Shown: positions 47,663 through 59,597 of the stretch, one piece after another
Layout of the letters: each line of letters begins with the position of its first letter
Position numbering within the stretch: position 1 is the stretch's first letter
DNA from: Talinum fruticosum
Lineage: Eukaryota > Streptophyta > Magnoliopsida > Caryophyllales > Talinaceae
Assembly: GCA_021018815.1 (NCBI GenBank)
Contig: JAITYX010000026.1
Coordinates: forward strand, 6,820,001-6,884,000
Direction of reading: 5' to 3'
DNA length: 64,000 nt
Notes under the pieces: generated by a model
What the model saw: the letters and a program-made list of their open reading frames with translations, nothing else
Told to the model about the DNA's origin: nothing
Database searches by the model: none
Made by a program: the position numbers and the translations under genes

Positions 47663-48705
47663 CTATGATAGTTCAAAAACAGTTCCTTAAATGGACTCGT
47701 AAACCTGCCAGTAAAATTCAGACAGCATGTGCTAATAAACCAAACTTTTAAAGCCTTCTCTTATTCCGACATGCCTCCCAAGACACAAACTATCCTGCGT
47801 CCTAATTCCCCAAATGTCAGCAGCAAGTTCTTAGCTGCAATAATATTGCATGTTTTGTGATTCATGGGCAGATTCTAGAACATATTCTATAACAAAATGA
47901 TTGTACAATATAAGTGGCTAAACACATTTTCAACCTATCTGGAATGCGGTTTTGCAGTACTACGACCAAAACTACATTTTTAATCCTTAGACTACCGCAT
48001 ACTCAAACCTGTATCAGCGAACTCCAAATATTTTATGCTAATTAATTAGATAATGCTTAATTCAAGCTTCTTATATATAACTCCAAATCTTGATAATTAA
48101 TTGATGTTATATACGAAATAGAGGTCCTCTATTATACGCAAATGTACAACAAAATTATCTTTCCCCTAAATACAATATTCTACCTTCCCCTTCGAGTTCT
48201 TGCTACATCCTAAGCCCCCGCGCACCCCCCAAAAAAAAAAGAAAAAGCTAAAAAATTCAACTTTAAACAGACTAAGACATAGTAGATAGGCTCCAGACTC
48301 CCCTCCCAGAGGGGAAAAAAAGGAAAACAAAGAATCAAGAAGAACAAGTCGCTGCACATACCCAGAACCTCAGTCAGTATGAACACAGTCAGGCGACCAT
48401 TTTCTGGAGTTCAGATCCAGCCAGTAAAGTCAAGGTCTCCGGTCAAACAAAGGCCCCCACCATCCAAAACTACAAGCTATCAATTGACCTTCCGTTTAAG
48501 GATAACAGCAATTGGTTGGTTTTTGCAAGGAAATTAACACTGGATTCAAACACTGAAGATGATTTCTTAAGCTTATAGACAGGCAAATTCATTCAATTTC
48601 ATGATTGAGTCGGAATTAGATGAGGATGTTCACAGTATTTTTAATGAGTTTATAGCGGTAATGCCTGCGATGATAGGTGGATTTGGTAAACGGTTTGCTC
48701 TGATT

Positions 48706-48963
48706 CTGATAGGTGCAACTGACCAGAGGGGCACTTATACCTGAGGCAAGGTGCACCGAGAGACCCGTATCTTAACAGAAATTCCAGGAGTCGCTATCCC
48801 TTAAGGTGACCAGGTTTGGGCCTCTCTTTTTCTACTGATAGGTGCAGCCGACACGAGGGGCACCTACACCCGAGGCAAGGTCCACCAAGACCTGTACCTT
48901 AACAGAAACTCCAGGAGTTACTACGGCTTGTGTGCTTAAGGCGATCAGCCTTGCACCTCTTTT
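48706..48963. repeat. 129-bp tandem repeat in ligase intron 14
   Basis: Two diverged copies (48706-48834 and 48835-48963) share tgataggtgca, gaggggcac, gaggcaaggt, ttaacagaaa and tccaggagt. More GC-rich than the surroundings; origin unknown. Confidence 0.8.
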
Positions 48964-49732
48964 TCAAAACTATGCGTACCAAAACCCCGGTAACTATGGT
49001 CTTGACATGTGCCAATTTCCTATTGTACAAAAGATGTGGGCCAAAACAGTACTTAGTTATGTAGCTCACCAGCAAAGCACGACCATACGGTTGTGCTGAA
49101 AGATTCCTGCTTTGTAGTTTTTTATTCTAGCAATGCCATGGTGTATTTTTGTTTTATTCTAGCAATGCTGCAGTGTACGCAATAAAAGTGTAAGGAAAAA
49201 GAAAACGTAGCCTCTAGCTGGCATTCAGGGAAAAACCTCTCCCGTACGTCCCAAATTATTCTCAGAAGAAACTAGAAGATACTATGTACATCAACCGAAA
49301 TGATAAAGAATGTGATGGGAGTGGAAAATGGAGACCTAAACTAGGGTCCAAAGATCATGTGTGCCTATAAACTTGGACAGTTGATTTCATGCAATGCAAT
49401 GTACTCAAGGTAGAGAATCAATATTCGGTACATATATGGGCAATAGGTCCTTTTAAACTAAAACAAACAGATTTTTCAAACAAAGGTAAGTCACACTCCT
49501 AGACCCATATTTGTACTGGATGTCTCAGTAACGACACAGGCAAATATGAGTGAACTAATATATCCGTAGAAAGTGTGACAAGTCTTTCGAGGGAGGGGAG
49601 AAAAGCAAACTAGAAAACTCAAAGGGCCATTTATAGATGCTATATGAAGCCAGTAAAGCAACTAGACAGCAGACAGTAAAGTGTCGCAGAGACACAATAT
49701 ATGTATTAACACACCAACTAGACAAGTATTAC

Positions 49733-49792
49733 CTCTGAAGGTTCAAACCATACATCAGGAGTGGCTTTATCGCTGACATACCGGTAATTCGT
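49733..49792 (-). pseudogene. Ligase exon 14
   Basis: 60 bp, TNYRYVSDKATPDVWFEPSE. Confidence 0.9.
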
Positions 49793-49887
49793 CTGAACAT
49801 AAAGAGTTGATGGTAAAGAGTACATTAGCTGGAACACCACAAGAAACCAACATATACATTACAGTTACTAGAATAAGTTAGAGACAC

Positions 49888-49961
49888 CTTTGGTTTGGGT
49901 ATCACTTTCGAGCTGAGAATCTTAGAGTGCTCTTTAAACACCTGCTCAGAAAATCCGGTGC
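49888..49961 (-). pseudogene. Ligase exon 13
   Basis: 74 bp, GTGFSEQVFKEHSKIL to PKPK. Confidence 0.9.
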
Positions 49962-50049
49962 CTAATAAAGGTATCACAAATATGATGACATGAGAGATCC
50001 AACCCAGGAGTAGTGACAAAATCAAATAATGCTGTACAAGTAATCTGAC

Positions 50050-50121
50050 CTGCTTTGGTTACGGTCTGGAATTCTTCTTTATCAGGGTCATAACAAGTAA
50101 GAAGAAATGTGCCATAGAAAT
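50050..50121 (-). pseudogene. Ligase exon 12
   Basis: 72 bp, FYGTFLLTCYDPDKEEFQ to TKA. Acceptor tcctag, donor gtcaga. Confidence 0.9.
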
Positions 50122-50223
50122 CTAGGATAAAATGATTATGCAAGTCGCCAAGGATAGGAAAAGTAAGCATTTGCAGGTTCAAAAATACAAATATCTCATC
50201 TATTTGAAAATTAAATAATTCAC

Positions 50224-50285
50224 CTGTACGTCTCCCCTTCCCTAAATATGCACCAATAGGAACAAGGTCAAGTGAGTCCCACATG
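50224..50285 (-). pseudogene. Ligase exon 11
   Basis: 62 bp, MWDSLDLVPIGAYLGKGRRT, start of the OB fold. Confidence 0.9.
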
Positions 50286-50363
50286 CTGCAATACACAGTG
50301 AAGTTGTGATGATACACTCAAGCATCCATAATTTATCAAGTTTGCACATTTTATTCTCCATAC

Positions 50364-50459
50364 CCTTCCAAATAGTCTTTCTTTAACTTTACCCACTTGG
50401 CCTTTCCTGGCTCATATGCAGCATCTACACTCAAAGTTTTGATGACAAGTCCCTCACAA
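50364..50459 (-). pseudogene. Ligase exon 10
   Basis: 96 bp, [20 protein letters not shown] to KLKKDYLE. Motifs IV (EGLVIK) and V (KLKKDY) are intact. About two residues are missing between YEP and the Trp, compared with the usual plant LIG1 spacing. Confidence 0.9.
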
Positions 50460-51534
50460 CTGCAGAATAGGAGGGGAAACAGATTGCATCAGATATGGTG
50501 TAGCAAGAAACCCATCAATCATCCATGACAGATATACATAAGAAGTGCCTTTTGAATGTCCTTTTAGCAACAGGACAATGTTTTTGGGACAGCCTGAAAA
50601 AGAAATAATGAATCTACTTTTTTTTTTTTTTTTTTTTGGGGGAGGTGGGAGGGGTTGTTAGGCTATAGAGGAAGTAACAAACATGTGGCTAGGTATCAAA
50701 ACCTAGTGCTGCAAATTAATTTTTTCCAGACCATATAGCTTCACTAACTCGCTAATGTCAATGTAGCTATTATGATATGTAAATTAGAATTCATCAACGC
50801 ATTTTGCTACAAACAAACCAAGAAGTCGAGATATTCACAAGTGTTCATCCTGAACACGAAAGATAAACAAAATAAAAAAGGTTAACTAGAAAACATTTTT
50901 AACCTATTCAAACTATCACCTAGGAACAATTAAACCCTCATAATAATTATTGAAAAAATGAAGGATGAGTTTGGAACTTACGTTCAAAGTAAGAAAGGGC
51001 CTTTGGAATAAAAACCTGTACACTTGAATGTGTCAACTCTTCTAGTTAAGCAGGTTAAGCTGGTTCTGTTTTAGATCATCCATTACTACCCTAAGTTTGG
51101 AACTTGTGTTCAAAATAGGAAAGGGCCTTTGGTATGAAACCCGTACACTTGAAATGTGTCAACTCTTCTCATTATGCAGGTTAAGCTGGTTATGTTTTAG
51201 ATCGTCCATTATTACCCTGGTCATGTCTGACACTGATGCTTTCCCACTCAATTATAATTCTGTTAGGTTTACTTTTATTTTCCACAAAACAATCTAAGGC
51301 CAACCAACGATTGTGATAAGAGAGGCTCAGGGCTGTAATAGCTGAACTCTTCAAAGATACATAATGTAGATTCTAAATAGCAAATAGACCTGGTCAAACA
51401 ACCTTATTTTAACCACTATGTTGTCCACAGGCTCAAACGCAAAACAGAAAAGAACAATGCAGAACAGAATAGAAAAATGGAAGCAGAAAAATTGTCATTT
51501 CATCTCATGCCCCATCCCCATTTTCATGTTTCCT

Positions 51535-51620
51535 TTTTTTTTTTTTTGGGTTGGGCTGTGAGGGGTCCCGGGGACCACTTGTACACAATTCATACAAGGG
51601 CTCCAAACTAAGAGGATACT
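51535..51620 (-). mobile_element. Possible retroposon 3' end in intron 9
   Basis: A T-run followed by gggttgggctgtgaggggtc. On the minus strand it is a 3' end with poly(A), comparable to 5161-5260. Another T-run is at 50618-50637. Confidence 0.3.
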
Positions 51621-52678
51621 TGCTGAAAAATATCAATATTCCTCTTCTAAGATCCATCTTCCTTAGCAACATTGAACGGCTCCTAAACAAACCAAAAGCC
51701 ATGCTATGAATATTAGAATTGAAATTTGAGTGAGGTTGAAATATCTCAGAAAATAATCATCGAAAACCCAATAGAAAACCCAATGGATTCACAAGGGTTT
51801 GATAAAAATATTAGAATTGAAATTTTAGTGAGGTTGAAGACATCTCAAAGAATCATCATCCAAAACCCAATAAAAAACGTAATGGATTCACAAGACTTTG
51901 ATTAAAAAGAAAAACCTAATAATAAATTTTCTAGCAACCTTCAAAAAAATTAAGGAATATATAGCAACCCTGACCTTTTCCCTAGCAAATTAAGGGTATT
52001 GCATTCATGTTAAGATTCCAGAACCCAAGTCTCTTGGTATTGCTAAACTTCTTCAGTTATACAATTGACTTTGCATTCATGTCAAGATTCAGACTCAAAT
52101 GTTCGAGATTGAAAAGTAATCTAGAACAAGTCTCTTGGTATTGCTAAAATTGAGTTCCATCCAAATTTTAAAGAGTACTCTTACTCATGCTTTCGAAACA
52201 ACATCACATAAATTACATGTCCTACAAAAGCACACAAATCCAATTGACTAGTTTATAACTTGCAGATCCAAAAGCCTTCAAACCATTACAAGGCATAACG
52301 AAGCATTTGTGGCATTTAGGCATCAGCATAAGATGCAATTGTTAAATAAAGTATCCAATTCACCTATTTTGACTGTATGATGAACGCAAATTAAACTTCG
52401 CACGTAATAAATAATTTAAGAAGTCTACTCCTGTTTCAAATTCCATCATCTGTATACACTCTCCTTTTTTTTCCCAAAGGCCTTATTGCAGATTGAACAA
52501 TATTGAAGTATATTTTCACAATATTATGAACACACACACACACACACAGAGCCTCCTCAACCCCCCAAAGAAAAATAGTGTGTGTGCTTGTGAAGCAAAC
52601 TGACCATCGAAAATGAAGAGAAAAATGGGATAGAGCAAGAGGTATATTGCGAAGCAAGATTGAATGCAATACGATTAC

Positions 52679-52791
52679 CTTTCATTAACAGCTGCATCGA
52701 GAAAACTCTGAATCTCATCCAAGTTGCTAGAATCCAATCCTGTTGCAAATTGAAGAACACCAGCTTCAACCTCAAATGAATCTTTAAGAAG
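52679..52791 (-). pseudogene. Ligase exon 9, second copy
   Basis: Identical to 53087-53199, including splice sites, 408 bp further along. Because each copy is 113 bp, using both would shift the frame; only one can be used in a productive message. Confidence 0.92.
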
Positions 52792-53086
52792 CTGCACAAA
52801 ATAAGAACAATGCAATGATGATAATCCAGTTATAAGGAAAGGTGATTGAAAGTAATTTACATCATCTGCACAAGACATGACATCAGTTAATAAATGATTT
52901 TTCTTCTATAGCTTTCATTTCAGTCGAACACACACACACACACACACACACACAGAGCCTCCTCAACCCCCCAAAAGAAAAAATAGTGTGTGTGCTTGTG
53001 AAGCAAACTGACCATCGAAAATGAAGAGAAAAATGGGATAGAGCAAGAGGTATATTGCGAAGCAAGATTGAATGCAATACGATTAC

Positions 53087-53199
53087 CTTTCATTAACAGC
53101 TGCATCGAGAAAACTCTGAATCTCATCCAAGTTGCTAGAATCCAATCCTGTTGCAAATTGAAGAACACCAGCTTCAACCTCAAATGAATCTTTAAGAAG
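53087..53199 (-). pseudogene. Ligase exon 9, first copy
   Basis: 113 bp, LLKDSFEVEAGVLQFATG to FLDAAVNE, with intact acceptor (tgtgcag) and donor (gtaatc). Phase 0 in, phase 2 out. Part of a 0.4-kb tandem duplication. Confidence 0.92.
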
Positions 53200-54110
53200 C
53201 TGCACAAAATAAGAACAATGCAATGATGATAATCCAGTTATAAGGAAAGGTGATTGAAAGTAATTTACATCATCTGCACAAGACATGACATCAGTTAATA
53301 AATGATTTTTCTTCTATAGCTTTCATTTCAGTCGACAGGATACTTAGGGTTATAGAGGAAATTATAAGTACCAAAGATTCACATTTATAAGTACTACTTT
53401 AAGAACAGAGTTGGTTTAGGTTTCAAAATGATATAAAAGAGGCTAATCCTATACATAAAAACAAGGCTCATCCTATGAATACCACAATGGGTATAAGATA
53501 TCTACATTCTTCCCTTGTCCAATACATCCCCCCTGCCACGCCTAACAAGAAGTGCTCGATCACAAAGATTTCTTAAGAATGCTCAGATCTCAGGCTTTAA
53601 ATCCATGTTTCGGAACCATCTACATCCAACTTTGTTCCACATTCCTTTGGTCTACTTTCTGCACGATGTAATAATGCATTCATATGCGCTTAAATAGAGG
53701 GTTTGCAAATGTATAAATTGACAAACAGCAACGCACAAGGAACAGCGGTTTGAATAATATACAAAAGGATAACAAAGAATAAAAAAGGATGAGAACAACA
53801 AAAAGTACATGAATGACTTTATCCATAAATTAAAAGAACAAAAAGAAGAAGCATCTCCCAAAAGAAGGGAATTTGAACCGCCCTTAAAGATTAAATGTGT
53901 CCTTTCCTTCCATGTGCTCCAAGAAAGAAACTCTTTTCCCCACATACAGTTTCATTTTTCCCAAAAGATGATAAACAGTTCAACACAGTTGAGACGTCGG
54001 GGGGTGTTCCTTCATAGTTTATTATAAAATACAAAGCAAGGAAAAGAAAGCGATGTGAATCTTAAAGAAAGGAAATAAGAATTTTATTATTTATGGTATA
54101 AACATATTAG

Positions 54111-54276
54111 GGTTAAGAAATTATTGTATTTTGATATATTTGATAGTATTTTCGGATTTAATTTTAGGGGTTTTTAAGGATAGTATATTGTGAGTTTTTA
54201 GCTTTATTATTAACTAGGAAAGTAGTATTTAGTTATCTTATGATAACAGGTTAGTTTCCTTATGTTGTTACGAGCT
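54111..54276 (+). repeat. Direct repeat, left copy (LTR-like) in intron 8
   Basis: Homologous to 57030-57204. The pair brackets the LINE fragment and unassigned pieces, about 2.9 kb apart. A decayed LTR element with later insertions would explain it. The left copy lacks the 3' part. Confidence 0.5.
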
Positions 54277-54921
54277 ATAGGCTTAGATTAAAAAAGTTCA
54301 AGGCGCAAAAGGCCTGGGGCCGGGCTCAGGCTGTGAGGCAAAGGGGTGGGCTTTTTGGAGGGAGGCAAACTTTTTACATAAAAATGCTTAAAAATCATTC
54401 CCCACCCATATTTTTAGCTATGGAAAATACCTCAACACAGATCTCAAAATTGCTGCTAATCAACAAGGATTTAGCCTCAAAATTGCCGCTAATCAACAAG
54501 GATTTAGGTATCATTCAAGCTGCAAAAACATTCAACTATGCATGTTAAGCTTTCCATTACTCGAGTTGTCCAGAGTAATAGCGGGACGCTTCGACAGCTA
54601 CGAAGTTTAAAAGGCAAGTAAGGACATCAGTACTGAGCTATGAATATGCCAAAAACGGATTATGCATTACCTACTATGCCAAACAATGGATAATTAAGCA
54701 TTGGTAAGCACGCATTACCTACTATGCCAAAAACTGGATAAACTTCTATGAAAAAGGCTATCTTAGGTAAGATATAAGGAAAGCCAGAGGCAAGTGAAGG
54801 GCTTGAATAAGGATTTATCCCCTGTCTCAGGCCTGCCAAGGCCTGATACCAGCTTATGTTCTCTAAGGCTGAACCATTCAACTTTCAATTATGCATGTTA
54901 AGCTTTGCTGATGACTAGCTT

Positions 54922-55871
54922 ATGTTCTGTAAGACTGAAACATTCAGCCTTCAATGCATTATGTGTGCTTTCAAACACTTCTCATCTTGCTCTAGACTAG
55001 AACCAAACCAAGATAAATCACAGATAGTATGTACTGGTATTGGCCATGAAATGGGACACAAACTTCAGAAGATCACTGGATTTACAAAAGGTACCTTGCC
55101 TTTCAAACATCTAGGAGTTTCTGTCAAACCACAGGAACACTTGTAGACAGGATTACAGGCTCTCCTATGTAATATTGTATTAATGATATGAACATATACT
55201 GGAGCAAGATATTCATCTTACCTGCAGCAGTGATCAACAGAGCAGAGAAAATGTAAAGGCAGTTTGTATGGGGAGAACCTACAAGGAAAATGGCACTAAT
55301 CTGTTGGGATACACTTTGCTTACGAAAAAGAGGAGGAATGCGGATAAAGCAATGCTGGCAGCAAAATGTGGCTCTTTTAAAGAAGCATGTATGGCACGTC
55401 ACGCAGAATACCGACAGTCTTTGGATCAAATGGATCCATCACTACTATATCAAGAATGGGGACATATGGAGTTGCATAGAACCAGCTAAAGAATAAGCTA
55501 AGGACGGGTATTAGAGGAAAATACTAAAAGTCGGAGACATTATGAAAGAAGGTTTTGACCAAAGCTCAGGCAAGTGGTTACAAGGCAAGTGGCTATATTC
55601 TCTGCAGATGGAGATTATAATACTCTAGGCAGGATATGAATGGCTCTGGACCAAAGGGAGTCAGATTTAATGGTATAGCATGATTTGGCACAAAAACAGG
55701 ATTCCTAATTGTGCTTTTATCACTTGGCTAACAATCCACCAAAGGCTGCTCTCAAAAGATAGACTGCTGCAATTGGGAGTACCGAACCAAGCTGTGTATC
55801 ATGCTATTCTACCCAGAAAAAATAACCCATATTTTTGGATAAATAAGACAACACATCAAGTAAGTGATTAG
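54922..55871 (+). pseudogene. LINE ORF2 3' fragment inserted in ligase intron 8
   Basis: Plus-strand frames show GFTKGTLPFKHLGVSVK (the block after LINE RT), ICWDTLCLRKRGGMRIKQCW with DSLWIKWIHHYYIK (connector), and IWHKNRIPNCAFITWL (zf-RVT region). Stops and frame changes separate them. It is a decayed LINE tail opposite in orientation to the ligase gene. Confidence 0.8.
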
Positions 55872-56040
55872 ACATCATCTTAGCCACAAAAAGCACCACG
55901 TCGGTCTTAAGGTAAGGTAATCTAACATTATAATATCTAAAAACACACACTTAAGATAGTACTTAGCAGCAGAAGTCTAAAACAAAACAAGCAAGCATAG
56001 TCATAAAAAGTAACAGACAAAGCAAAGTAGTTTGTAAAAC

Positions 56041-57000
56041 CCCCTCCCCAAAGGTCAATTGTCATTTAAGCATCATCATTATCGTCATCTAACACCACAC
56101 GCTCCACCTCCACATCCTCATCGTTATCCAACTCATATCCATCCTCTTCCTCTTCTTTTTCCTTATCTTCAAAGCCAAATGGTAAATAATCAACACAATT
56201 CACTACAATTATCACAATAAGAAAAAGGAAAATTAACATCCACCCATAGATATCTAATCTAAATTAGCACAGTTAATCAAAGGGGAACTTTATATTTATC
56301 TACTTATCCTTTAGTTAAAAATTAAAAAAAAAAAAAAAGACAAAAAGAGACGCTGAGACAGCTTAGTTAAATTAGAATCTGAGATGGAGAGGAGGAAAAG
56401 GAAGAGGGAGAACCAGAAGAGAGAAAAATGAAAGACATAAAAAACAAAGAAAATACTGGAAACAAGGAAAAGAACGAGGAAGAATATAAGTACTTAAAAG
56501 CGAGTTTGTGACAGCGCATCATCATTTCAAATATAAGCAAAGGCTTCAAGTACATAGTCCATAATTCCATAGATTTACCCCTAAGTTCAAGGAAAAGCAT
56601 AGTCATGAACAAGAAAAGGAAAGGAAAAAGAAGCTTGTTATACTAAATCCAGAGCATCATCGCAACTACAGGTCATATTGAAGATTCTAAATCTGACGAC
56701 ACTTACAAAGAAGCAAAAGACAATTTATTTTCAGAAGAGTCTCTAGTTATTACTTCTACAGTTGATGTTCATGAGGAACAGACAATCTGAACCTGGAGAT
56801 GAAGATGGTGTAATGGATGTGGAACCGGCGGCTTTTAGCCATAAGAAAAAAGAGCCTTAGAATCTTGATAAGTCTACCGAGGACACAAATTCTAAGAATT
56901 TGTTTAGTGCTTCAGTAGATTACTTCGAACATATATTGTTCAAGTCGTCTCAGTCGAAGGCATGGATGGGATTCCAACTTCCTCATTCTCATTTCTTTAA
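56041..57000. other. Intron 8 segment with unassigned coding-like fragments
   Basis: Minus strand at 56065-56170: an acidic tail-like frame ending DDDNDDA and a stop. Plus strand at 56660-57000: short frames such as EDSKSDDTYKEAKDNLF and SASVDYFEHILF. They look like captured or old gene pieces inside the direct repeats. I cannot name them. Confidence 0.3.
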
Positions 57001-57029
57001 ACTCTATGTCACCGAAAGGAATAAATATA

Positions 57030-57204
57030 TTTGGCTTAAGAAATTATTGTATTTTTATATATTTAATTGTATTTTCGGATTTAATTTTAGGGAGGATTTT
57101 CAGGATAGTATGTCTTGAGTTTTAGCTTTATCATTATCTAGGAAAGTAGTATTTTTGTTACATTATGATATTAGGTTAGTTTCCTTATGCTGTTAGGAGT
57201 TCTT
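57030..57204 (+). repeat. Direct repeat, right copy (LTR-like) in intron 8
   Basis: It shares taagaaattattgtattt, attttcggatttaatttta and ggaaagtagtattt blocks with 54111-54276. The continuation to 57260 (cattataaacacccccttt, then a poly-A signal-like aataaa) looks like an LTR with a TATA box. Confidence 0.5.
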
Positions 57205-57879
57205 CTACATTATAAACACCCCCTTTAATGTTGTTTTATTTTCAAAGTTGAATATGGAATAAAATTAATTAAGTTGTTAGTTTGCAATGAATCTCAATCA
57301 GAAGGGTAATAAAGCATTAAGACAAGATGATAAGTTTCGTTGTGAAACTCCACCAGAAGGGTAATGAAGTGTTAAGACAAGATGATAAGAAGATTCACCA
57401 GGGAATAGGATGTGAAAGCAACAATTGTATTAACAATACTACAAGACACAAATTTAAGGGATGCATGATAATAAGCAAAGACCAGTTGAGCCCCTTGGAG
57501 ATGAAACAGCAACCAAATCCCCTTACCCACCTTGAATCACATAGAAAAGTCCCATGAAAAGTGGAAAGAGGAGTTAATAAGAACCTTCATGATATGAGGC
57601 ACCATCTATAAGTCCCATCATGATATGAGGAACTTCAACCATCGCGGGGGGATTCTTTTCCTCAACCCCCTCTTCATCTTTTTTCTTAGCACAACCAATC
57701 ACATGTCCAAAAGAATGCAATGGACTTTTCTGGGTTCAGACCTCTTTTTCATGATATAGAGGAAGGTATTCACTCGTATACAATGATAGGACAAAAGGAT
57801 AAAAACACATAACAACACCTCATATTGACATAAATTATTCTAGACACGAAATCAGGAAAGGAGAAGTTTTCTCCCATCA

Positions 57880-58400
57880 TGGACGGAAATGGGGCGGGTT
57901 CGGACCCATAACGATAACCATTTTCAAAAGTGGTACTTGTACCTATACCCACACACATCGAGTTTTGAAAACCTATACCCTAACTGCATCCATCGGACTT
58001 TTCCAGGTTTGCTATTCGGGTTTGAATGTAATGAGAAAAAAATACCCACATAGACATATGAGAATCATCTCGATATTTTTGTCTTATGAGGATGACCATT
58101 TTTATTTGTAGGAAAATTACAATCTAGTCTTGAAGTGTTTCAGTCTTTTTCTATTCATCCCCATATGATAATTGACACATCCATCGGTTATGTGAAGAAA
58201 ACTATCGCATTAAAATAAACTGGGTACGGGTAGGGTGCGATTGTGGGGCGGGCGGGTGAACCGTGTACTCTACCCGTACCCCTACCCATACCCATACCCG
58301 TTATTTCCCCAACCGCCCCATACCTGATTTTTTTTTCTTTTCATACTCAAACCCGTTATAACGGGCGGGTTCGAATCGGGTCTTTTGGTTTAGGTGAAGC
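57880..58400. repeat. TACCC-rich dispersed repeat in intron 8
   Basis: Contains tacccatacccataccc and ggggcgggcgggt-type text near 58230-58310 and related text near 57890-57960. It resembles C/G-rich ends of plant DNA transposons, but I could not define its borders. Confidence 0.3.
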
Positions 58401-58625
58401 TTCCATCCCAACAATCTTAAATCTCTTGGCATGACAAAGTTTTGCTCAAAGACCGGGCCATTCCTTCTTGTCCACACGCTTTATAAACAAAGCAAATCAA
58501 CCCCCTCAAGTTGCTTGCGGGTACAACACCACCATCTACCAAGAAGAAGCACAAACCCCCAAGAGCAAGGGGGCCACAAAGGTATGCATGCAACCCCCCA
58601 AAAAAAAAAACAAATAAAGTAATAC

Positions 58626-58757
58626 CTTTCTACGTAATTTCAGTTGTTCCTGATGCAGAGGTTGACCATTGAGGTACAATAGATCAAAGGCAAATATGCA
58701 AGCATTAACCTTTATATTATCCATGCGCACACCTTTGCGGCCTCGAGTCATGAGCTT
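58626..58757 (-). pseudogene. Ligase exon 8
   Basis: 132 bp, KLMTRGRKGV to LRRK, including motif IIIa, CIFAFDLLYLNGQ. Acceptor ttttgcag, donor gtatta. Confidence 0.92.
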
Positions 58758-59508
58758 CTGCAAAATCATCAATACTACGTCACCTTAGCTCCTCAAGACC
58801 TCAATTAACATCCTTGACAGTCCCCCCTCCAGACAAGGAACAATTTATAGGCAAATCCACATGGAGGGTAATGGTGTCCATGCCAAAAAAAATGGTCCGT
58901 ATTTTCATACAAAAATCATTCAAAATTTTGACATGGACATCAATAAAATTTCAATAGTATTATTAAATTTTACAAAACTCAAAACTCAACAAAGTAGTAG
59001 ATGATTTCTAAATCTGCCACTCATTTAACTAATAGACATGAATCAACATAGAATTCTATATTGTGCCCTCACTGTTGTACACTAAAACCACATAGACATT
59101 TAGGTGAAGCACAAATTATCTCTTATACAAAGAGAAAAGACTAGGCCAACATTTAGACAGTTGTCCGTATCCCCTATTGACCTTTGGTCCAAATTCCAAA
59201 ACCTAAGAACATAGACGTGCATATTTAAATGGAATATATTGATATCATGCAAGCAATGTCATCAAATGTTGTGACATCTTGCAATAATTTTCCTAATTGA
59301 CACAATAATCCCTTTGAAGCTTTCTCCACCTTATCAAATTTTGTTGGCTTCGTAATTGCAATGAGTTGCATATGGGAGCTGAATGTCTAAAACTTTTTCT
59401 TTATAATCATAAGAAGTAATGAAGCAATGATAAATTATACGTTATACACCTAAGAGGATATACACCTAAGAGGATATATAAAGCATTTGTCTAAATCATA
59501 TTTTATAC

Positions 59509-59597
59509 CTGGAGTGGGAGAATTTTCATGTGTTGACAATCATATCCCAACAATTTCACAATCAAGGACGTATGACTTTACAGATTCTCTTTTTAAT
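59509..59597 (-). pseudogene. Ligase exon 7 with frameshift and stop
   Basis: Acceptor tttgcag, donor gtataa, 89 bp. It reads LKRESVKSYVLDCEIVG then TGA. Dropping one G from the GGG at about 59552 keeps the frame through YDCQHMKILPLQ and gives an exon of 88 bp, which fits phase 2 in and phase 0 out. The G is therefore an insertion relative to the family pattern. Motif III (YVLDCE) precedes it. Confidence 0.88.

Larger units (their letters stand above)
52528..53337. repeat. Tandem duplication of exon 9 with flanking introns
   Basis: Units 52528-52927 and 52928-53337, each starting in a (CA)n run and ending at ttcatttcagtcga. They appear identical except for the CA and A run lengths. The CA microsatellite marks the junction. 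Confidence 0.95.

Noticed and set aside
52679..53199. Mutually exclusive exons as a regulatory device to diversify the ligase
   Set aside because: The two exon copies are identical in sequence, so choosing between them changes nothing; recent duplication is the simpler reading.
58255..58320. TACCC-type array as an interstitial telomere
   Set aside because: The unit is not the plant telomere repeat CCCTAAA and the array is short and irregular.
58368..58380. tRNA B-box-like GGTTCGAATC
   Set aside because: No A-box or cloverleaf around it; it lies in a repeat-type sequence.
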